From Timema cristinae (Eukaryota; Arthropoda; Insecta; Phasmatodea; Timematidae), in NCBI GenBank assembly GCA_039000515.1, contig JBCFYV010000012.1:28659305-28723304 (forward strand): a stretch of DNA of 64,000 nt, in the 5' to 3' direction. Numbering within the stretch: the first letter of the stretch is position 1; every line of letters starts with the position of its first letter. The notes under the pieces were generated by a model. It had not been told where the DNA came from and made no database searches. It saw nothing but the letters and a program-made list of their open reading frames with translations. Below, one piece after another: positions 58,389 to 64,000 of this stretch. The translations under genes were made by a program, and so were the position numbers.

Positions 58389-60215
58389 TTAGTTTTCCCT
58401 TTGTCTAGGATTGTACCTATCTAAATTTGTTGTCCCTGGGAAGGGTGGCACATAATTAAAATTTGGAGGTTGATGTACTTGATTGGTTGTGAATCTGGGG
58501 TTACCTGTATTGTTATTTCTATTAATTTGTCGATCACTCGAATTTATTTGCCTCGAAGGTCCTTGGTTCCTATCCTGTCGATATTCTATTCTAGGATGTG
58601 GATATTTTCTATTTTGCTCTGGTATTGGATAATTATTTTGATATCTCTGCCTATCTTGTCCATTATTAATTTCTTTGAATTGAGGGTTTGTTGATTGCCT
58701 ATGCCTATCAATATTAAATCTGTTTGTTTGCTCATTGATTTCTTTGTTTCTTTGATATCTATCGTCAAATGCCATTAATACTCTTTCTACTTCTTTGATG
58801 TTCTGTTTATTTATACTAATGAGAACGTCTTGTACTGGAGTTGGAAAATGATTCATTAGAAGACCTATCAATCTATCCTCTACTACTGGGTATCGCAAAT
58901 ATTTCGCCTGTGTTACAAATTTATTGAAATATTCACTCATAGTACCATCCTTGTCGTTATATTTTCCATTAAAAATTAATTGTAGAAAATCATCCTGCAT
59001 ATTTTGAGACCAATATTTTTCCAAAAATATTTCCCTAGCCTTCTCGTATGTCTCCCATTCACTCTCTATACTATCTGTCCAGGATTTCGCCTCATCTTCT
59101 AGGCCTGATAAAAATATCTCTATTTTGACTTTTTCGTTTATTCTTTCTCCTTTAAATACTCTTTCTACTTTATTTATATATTGTACTGCTGAAATGTTTC
59201 CTCTCTTTCCTTTAAATTTTGGAATAAGTGCTAATGACGTTTCTCTTAGTCCCTTAGCAAATAAGTTGGTAGTATCGTGTAAGTTACTAGATTCCCCTAG
59301 ATTTGTTTGATTTTCAACCACAAAATCGGTTAGTTTTTTATCTAGTTTTTCTACTGCCTTATTTACGATCCCATCTATCTGTTCTTTAATTAAAATTTTA
59401 TTCGTGTCTTGCTGAGAATCAAGTACTGATTTTACCTCATTTATTTCTTTTTCAAGGTTGTGTTGGACTACCTTAACGTTAGTTTGTGTATGTTCTACCT
59501 GTTCCTTTAACCCTTTAATTGATTCTTGTTCTACTGTTTCTATTTTATTTTTATTAGCTGAAATCTGTTCCATTAACTTGAACTGTCCTTCCCTTAAGTT
59601 TTCATGCTTTTCAATCAAAATCTGTTTTACATTGTCCCCTTCTAATACCTTTTTATCTACCTCATTTAACTGTACTGCTAAGTTTTTGTGAACTGTCTCT
59701 AATTGGTCTATTTTTTGATCTACAAAACCAAATCTCTGATCACAAACCTCCTTACTTAATTCTATTTTAGCACTTAGTTCTTTACTGATTTGTTCAAATT
59801 TAGTCTGATTTGTATCTATTTTCTGATTAATTGCCTGGGTATTCGCATATATTATTTGATTGATTTCCTGTCTAGTTTCTTGGCTACTTTGATCTATTTT
59901 CTGATTAATTTCTTGTAACATTTTCTGATTACTTCCTTGTAACATTCTCATAAGTTGATTTAAATCTATTATGGGTTGTTCCATATTTTGTTCCTTACTC
60001 TTTTTTTCTCTTTCTTCCTCATCTACTATAACATTTCTTTCTTTTTCTGTCCTATCTCCTTCTCTCTCTCCCTCTGCAAATGACTCTCCATTGTCCTGTT
60101 CACTTTCCCTTATTTCCTCATCTGATTGTTCTAGACCTAACTGATTCCTAGGTCTATTTTCAGCTACCTCTTCAGAATAGCTGCTAGCGTCACTGTTATC
60201 ATTTGAATCTGCCAT
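58389..60215 (-). CDS. Gypsy Gag (608 codons)
   Basis: Structural protein forming the particle. Residues 1-70 are acidic (SDEEIRESEQDNGES). Residues about 75-320 are a heptad-rich, Q-, K-, I- and N-rich region predicted as long coiled coil (repeats such as QEINQKID). Residues about 330-490 match the retrotransposon capsid domain (LIPKFKGKRGN, SGLEDEAKSW, FLEKYW, MSEYFNKFV). The last 110 residues are basic and rich in Q, N, R and P. There is no CCHC zinc knuckle, so RNA binding presumably relies on the basic tail. It starts at ATG 60215, the first in-frame ATG after the leader, and ends 27 bp before the pol ORF. The frame is intact. Confidence 0.9.
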   Translation of the reverse strand: MADSNDNSDASSYSEEVAENRPRNQLGLEQSDEEIRESEQDNGESFAEGEREGDRTEKERNVIVDEEEREKKSKEQNMEQPIIDLNQLMRMLQGSNQKMLQEINQKIDQSSQETRQEINQIIYANTQAINQKIDTNQTKFEQISKELSAKIELSKEVCDQRFGFVDQKIDQLETVHKNLAVQLNEVDKKVLEGDNVKQILIEKHENLREGQFKLMEQISANKNKIETVEQESIKGLKEQVEHTQTNVKVVQHNLEKEINEVKSVLDSQQDTNKILIKEQIDGIVNKAVEKLDKKLTDFVVENQTNLGESSNLHDTTNLFAKGLRETSLALIPKFKGKRGNISAVQYINKVERVFKGERINEKVKIEIFLSGLEDEAKSWTDSIESEWETYEKAREIFLEKYWSQNMQDDFLQLIFNGKYNDKDGTMSEYFNKFVTQAKYLRYPVVEDRLIGLLMNHFPTPVQDVLISINKQNIKEVERVLMAFDDRYQRNKEINEQTNRFNIDRHRQSTNPQFKEINNGQDRQRYQNNYPIPEQNRKYPHPRIEYRQDRNQGPSRQINSSDRQINRNNNTGNPRFTTNQVHQPPNFNYVPPFPGTTNLDRYNPRQREN

Positions 60216-60698
60216 TTTTTAATTATTCCCTTAATTTAAATCACAAAAAAAAAAATTATACTGTTCCACCCCCAAAATGCACAAATGACATAAATATATT
60301 TTTCACTATTTAATTTAAGTTTCTTTTGATGACTTATCTGTGATCTTCTTTAGACTCGTCTCCACCCCTTGTCTCCTTTGGTGATGGTAAGCTGCTTCTG
60401 TCGGTCCTCGACGCTGCTTACTGCTTATCTTGGTCCTCGGCGTTGCTTCCTGCTTTGTCTCGGTGCTGCTTCCTGCTTATCCCGGTCCTCGGCGTTGCTT
60501 ACTGCTTATCTTGGTCCTCGGCGTTGTCCTCTACTGCTTACCTCGGGGAGGTATCTCGTGCTGTATCTCGGGGAGATAATTCGTGCTGTATCTCGTGCTG
60601 TATCTCGGGGAGGTATCTCGTGCTGTATCTCGGGGAGGTATCTTGTGCTGTATCTCGGGGAGGTATCTTGTGCTGTATCTCGGGGAGGTAATTCGTGC
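60216..60698 (-). other. Gypsy leader with 25-bp repeats
   Basis: The 5' untranslated leader between PBS and gag. On the plus strand, CGGGGAGGTATCTTGTGCTG-type units of 25 bp recur at 60544, 60569, 60606, 60631, 60656 and 60681, with one 37-bp step. Next to them, CTTGGTCCTCGGCGTTGC-type phrases recur irregularly between 60400 and 60530. The function is unknown; packaging or translational control is possible. Confidence 0.8.
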
Positions 60699-60716
60699 CC
60701 CTAAGTTGGGAAGCCA
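60699..60716 (-). other. Primer-binding site
   Basis: Two bases inside the 5' LTR the minus strand reads TGGCTTCCCAACTTAGGG. It starts with TGG as expected for pairing with a tRNA CCA end. I cannot assign the tRNA from memory. Confidence 0.7.
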
Positions 60717-60718
60717 AT

Positions 60719-61351
60719 TGTAACGTTCTGGATTTACGTTACCGCGATGGGCGCCTATTGCAGAATTATGATTAATACACTTTTCATTTTGACATGTTTT
60801 TTATTGCTGAATTAGTTTAATTAATGCGAAAATAGATCATGTCGAAATATATACGCGGGCTAGCGCGGACAGATGTTACTAGACGCCAAGTGAGTTCTGT
60901 CAGTATTGGACACCAACTGCCAACTGACAACTCCCAACTCCCAACTGACCACTGCCTTTATGTTGCACCATCCCTTGTTATATATTCCTTGGTCATGGAA
61001 GCTTCGAGAAGGTTTAGTTTAGAAAAACAAAATACAAGACAAAAACATCTCTGTTTTACTCGAAGCTTCTAGAGCCGGAAAATGACTCAAGTTACATTTT
61101 AAAATCTCTCTTCGAACCTTCGAGAAGAGGAAGTTACTATTAAAATTATATATATTGTCAAACTGACTTGACTGGTGTCACGTGCGTGACGTCACTGATC
61201 AGTGGCTTTTGCCTTCTTAGAAGAAGAAGTGCTTTAAGCGCCATTTAATATACTATATAATTTAAATGAAATAAGATATGTTTATAAAATTAGGACGATA
61301 TTATTGTCAATGCTTTCACATACTTTTTAGGGGCAAATCAATTACATTACA
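60719..61351 (-). repeat. 5' LTR of the gypsy element
   Basis: 633 bp, TG...CA in element orientation. Transcription would start in this copy. From U3 to R on the minus strand it carries an E-box and CRE (61179-61194), HSE-like arrays (61113-61127, 61061-61075, 60997-61011), a TATA box (about 60977-60985), and then repeats of the CAGTTGGGAGTTG type. Confidence 0.95.
60977..61194 (-). promoter_or_regulatory. U3 enhancer and promoter: CRE, E-box, heat-shock elements, TATA
   Basis: TGACGTCA (61187-61194) is a perfect CRE and CACGTG (61179-61184) a perfect E-box. CGAACCTTCGAGAAG (61113-61127) and GGAAGCTTCGAGAAG (60997-61011) each fit nGAAn-nTTCn-nGAAn, the three-unit heat-shock element. CGAAGCTTCTAGAGC (61061-61075) fits two and a half units. 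The TATA box lies just downstream in the element's direction. Binding is inferred from motif match only. Confidence 0.55.
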
Positions 61352-61355
61352 TAGT

Positions 61356-61838
61356 ATGATAAAGCATAACCAGCAACTATCATCCAGTAATAGTATTGGC
61401 TAAAGGTGTTTCGATTATTATCTTATCTTCACTACTGAGTGTTAAAGTCAAGCCCATGTGACACACTTTGGAATGGAGGGGAAAGGTGACCCAACACCCA
61501 TGCACATCAACACTACTCGCTAAAGAAATCTGCTGCCAATGGTTTCCCTTTAATTGTTTTCCAAGATCCAGTGTGGGCCAAATTTTCACCCAACACTGCA
61601 GCTGAACATCTGGGCCACACTGACCTAAGCTAATATAGTTTTAAAAAATTCTCCTCAGCCTGTGTCTGATTTTAACCTCACTCAAAAATGTATTCGTTAG
61701 TGTTTTAGTCTGAGTAATTCTTTAGATTATATTGGTTCCAGGTGCTGATAATTCTAGCATAAAATAGTGCCGGCAGCGAGTACGTAGAGTTTCCGGCGAC
61801 ATATAAATTCCAGCGGTAGCACACCACTGTATGACATG
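61356..61838. other. No recognised gene
   Basis: A 69-codon minus ORF at 61380-61589 (contains KIWPTLDLGKQLKG) has fairly normal amino-acid composition but no family I recognise. It could be an exon or a repeat fragment. Confidence 0.3.
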
Positions 61839-62057
61839 TACAGTAGCCCCATGGCTTCTTTGGTGCTGACTGACATCTTTAAAAAAATTACCAGACCAAA
61901 TTACATATCCCTACGCCGAACCAAATGATCTGCAAAAATATGTGTTTAGCATCTTTCACTTCTGACAGCCAACATTTAGGTACATACCTAAATGTTGGCT
62001 GTCAGAAGTCAGTTGTGAACTGTTAGTCAGCACCAAAGAAGCCATGGGGCTACTGTA
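61839..62057. repeat. Nested perfect inverted repeats
   Basis: Outer arms of 33 bp (61839-61871 and 62025-62057) are exact reverse complements. Inside them, 25-bp arms (61958-61982 and 61985-62009) form an almost loopless palindrome around CA. The left spacer is 86 bp and the right 15 bp. Consistent with a fold-back element or a templated inversion. Confidence 0.9.
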
Positions 62058-62674
62058 GTATGAATTAACTAACGGCGTGAATAGGTGTAAGTGCTTACCA
62101 TTCGTCCGTTCACTGAATATGATTTACAATAATCCTTTTAAAATAGGAAAAAAGGGCGTAGAAAATTCATTTTTCTAGGGGTGTTCACTAACAAATTCAG
62201 GGGGTCAAGACCCCTTGACCTGCCCTATATTTCAAACGTTTCATAGTTAGCAAGAAGATCTAACGTTTTGAGGTATAGGTGTGTTTAGATAATGGGTGGG
62301 GAATGGTAGTAAACCTACCCAGGCTACAAACTCCACTTCTGACAGTTGTTTTGTTATTTGAGCTGCTCCTTTCTTAAGATGATTCCTCAGGTGGGATCTT
62401 ACAGGTGATAGCAAAATGGTTTGCCTCATTTGCTCGGACCCCACTTACTCAACTTATTCAAAGAATCGTCCTTTGTTTTACAATACCATATGAATGTATG
62501 AGAAAACAAGTACAGTATCTGAACTGAAGACAGAGCTAATTTTACAATCAGATATTTAATAAGGTGTATCTTGAAGGTGAATATTAAAATATTCACTTAC
62601 TAATATTTGGTTTTCGACATATACAATTAAAACTGTAATAAGAGTTTTAAAAAAAACTTAAACATTAGGTTTTT
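62058..62674. other. No recognised gene
   Basis: Contains GGGGTCAAGACCCC at about 62201, a short palindrome. No ORF of note. Confidence 0.4.
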
Positions 62675-62685
62675 ATATGTACGAG

Positions 62686-62961
62686 GTGACCTGGTGGTCT
62701 AGGGGTAAGGTGTCAGACTTCTGTGCTGGCGGCCGGGGTTCGATCCTCGGTCCCGGCAAAGATTTATCTGATTACCAAACCCTTCCTTCACCTCTGACAA
62801 GACATCTTGTGAATGTGGGCCTCCACCGTGGTTCGGATTCCACGTTAAACTGTAGGTCCTTCATTTCATCTCACGATCACTCTACCATTACACATTAGCG
62901 TAAGTGCGTATAACCCGAACGGGTAGTAAGACGCGGTGCTAATAATAATAATAATAATAAT
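62686..62961 (+). mobile_element. SINE family B, full-length copy
   Basis: Head GTGACCTGGTGGTCTAGGGG, B box GGGTTCGATCCTC, tail GTATAACCCGAACGGGTAG, GACGCGGTGCTAA and (TAA)n. ATATGTACGAG at 62675-62685 recurs at 62962-62972. About 10 bp of the central domain (after GAATGTGGG) is deleted. Confidence 0.9.
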
Positions 62962-62972
62962 ATATGTACGAG

Positions 62973-63570
62973 TATTTGTGGACATGCCTTTTAAGGGGGA
63001 TTCCAACAAATTGCAGGGGGGTCCAATAAATCCCAGCAGGGTCTGGACCCCCGGACCTACACCATTTTATTCCCTTGATAGGAGACAATTTTTTGTACTG
63101 ATCTTGATAAACATCAGATTTAACGCATTTAATATTAACAATTCGAATCAATGCAGTCAATAAGGATAAGGTGGCACATAAAATTTACAGTGGAAAATTT
63201 AATACATTCAACATTTAACATACTCGTGACCCTTTTCCTCTATATATTCTCAACTCATGTTCATACTTAAAACAATCTGTATATTTGGGCATGTGGACTT
63301 CCTTCGGGTACTGGCGCTAAAAAGGTAACATTAGGACTGGCGCCGTTGCATTTTCGCAACATCCTATAATTTTCAAAATATTTATAAAAAAACACATAAC
63401 TTAATACGTAATAATTATTATGGAAGCAATATTATTAAGTATTTGAGTATATATTTGAATAATATTGTATTATTGAAAATTTTATTAAAAATAAGTAAAA
63501 TTACAATAATGTAAAACTGTTACAAAAACATAGCTTATTATTATAAAAAAACAAATTGTATGGTGCTCCA
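62973..63570. other. AT-rich DNA, nothing recognised
   Basis: A short G/C-rich patch near 63015-63055 (CAGGGGGGTCC, GGACCCCCGGACC) may be a transposon scrap. Otherwise featureless. Confidence 0.4.
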
Positions 63571-64000
63571 CATACTCCTCACTTCATTGTTTAAAATGGA
63601 GGTATTTACTCGAAACTCATAATATATGTGAAATTAAATAATATACACTAGCAAACACAAGAATAAATGGAACTATACGTTAAACATTTGTTGACTCCCG
63701 GATTTAAATTTTATGGTTTTCTTTTTAAAGAAAAGTCCTCACTATTATACTTGACCCCAAAAAAAAATATCTATATTGGTTCCACAAGGCAACACCGTAT
63801 AAATTCCAAATTCCGGTTAAAATTGTCCACATTTTATTAGGGGTTACACATCATATGGTTATCGCATTTTTATTAATTTTCTCATTTGTTAATTTAAATC
63901 AATAAATAAAGTGAATATTGACTATTGAATATAAATTGATACGTATAGCGAAATCATTGCTATACAAGCATTTTTCCTTGGAGGTTAAATAAAAAAGAAC
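63571..64000 (+). repeat. Family-D element, 5' part running off the window
   Basis: CATTGTTTAAAATGGAGGTA, ATAATATACACTAGCAAAC, TTCCGGTTAAAAT and CACATTTTATTAGG follow the order of 43635-43920. The terminal repeat is degraded. The rest lies beyond the window end. Confidence 0.7.

Larger units (their letters stand above)
50908..61351 (-). mobile_element. Ty3/gypsy LTR retrotransposon, complete structure
   Basis: Two direct repeats (50908-51539 and 60719-61351) enclose, on the minus strand, a leader, gag, pol and a long 3' non-coding region. TAGT flanks the whole at 50904-50907 and 61352-61355. The LTRs begin TGTAATG and end CGTTACA in element orientation. By eye they differ at one substitution and one 1-bp indel in about 632 bp, so the insertion is recent. 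Domain order protease, RT, RNase H, integrase places it in Ty3/gypsy. No envelope gene is seen. pol carries a frameshift and a stop, so this copy is not autonomous as sequenced. Confidence 0.95.

Noticed and set aside
54671..59691. Plus-strand ORFs lying over gag and pol (for example 54671-55033, 57962-58318)
   Set aside because: Antisense to clearly coding minus-strand gag and pol; no domain of their own.
61958..62009. microRNA precursor
   Set aside because: A perfect 25-bp stem with a 2-nt loop is not a usual precursor shape. A palindrome from templated inversion or an element end fits better.

Overview
This window is AT-rich, intron- or intergenic-like DNA from a metazoan. An arthropod, probably an insect, is the best guess. 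The grounds are two tRNA-derived SINE families with long (ATT)n tails, hAT, PIF/Harbinger and Ty3/gypsy remnants, and copies of a motif like the ACACCCTGTATA end motif that I associate with insect repeats. The species assignment is inference. I recognise no complete host gene. One 152-bp stretch (26312-26463) looks like a real internal exon of an unidentified gene. Almost everything else I can name is transposable-element or satellite DNA.

Layout. 1-1700: poorly resolved sequence with swollen homopolymers and two error-laden SINE copies. 1707-4709: a 28-bp satellite of about 107 units, interrupted and followed by a hAT-like MITE (4710-5204) and decayed units (to 5400). 7.5-11.2 kb: a SINE cluster (families A, B and C) with GC-rich inverted-repeat elements. 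11.6-14.5 kb: family-D and family-E repeats and a tRNA-like sequence. 20.3-24.3 kb: an LTR/PBS-like remnant, a HARBI1-like transposase pseudogene, and a family-D copy split by a 1335-bp solo LTR. 28.4-30.1 kb: a full-length family-D element carrying a nested SINE-B. 33.7-35.2 kb: a SINE-A next to a TATA-bearing LTR-like segment. 39.0-42.8 kb: two blocks of 10-bp-periodic GTTAAAACTG-like repeats around a possible transcription unit. 43.6-45.05 kb: a second full-length family-D element. 48.9-50.6 kb: a near full-length hAT (ZBED5/GTF2IRD2-type) transposase pseudogene.

50908-61351 (minus strand): a Ty3/gypsy LTR retrotransposon with two almost identical LTRs, a 4-bp TAGT duplication, PBS, intact gag, and a pol broken by one frameshift and one in-frame stop. 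From its 5' end (right) it reads 5' LTR (60719-61351), PBS, repeat-bearing leader, gag (capsid), pol (protease, reverse transcriptase, RNase H, integrase), a 3.4-kb non-coding tail, polypurine tract and 3' LTR. Its U3 carries two perfect heat-shock-element arrays, a CRE and an E-box upstream of a TATA box.

61.8-62.1 kb holds a nested perfect inverted repeat. A SINE-B (62686-62961) and the 5' part of another family-D copy (63571-64000) close the window.

The most interesting signals are the indel-poor 10-bp repeat block, the 1.41-kb family-D element with terminal inverted repeats, the shared 3' hairpin tail of two SINEs with different tRNA heads, the double palindrome at 61.9 kb, and the stress-type regulatory sites in a very young LTR.
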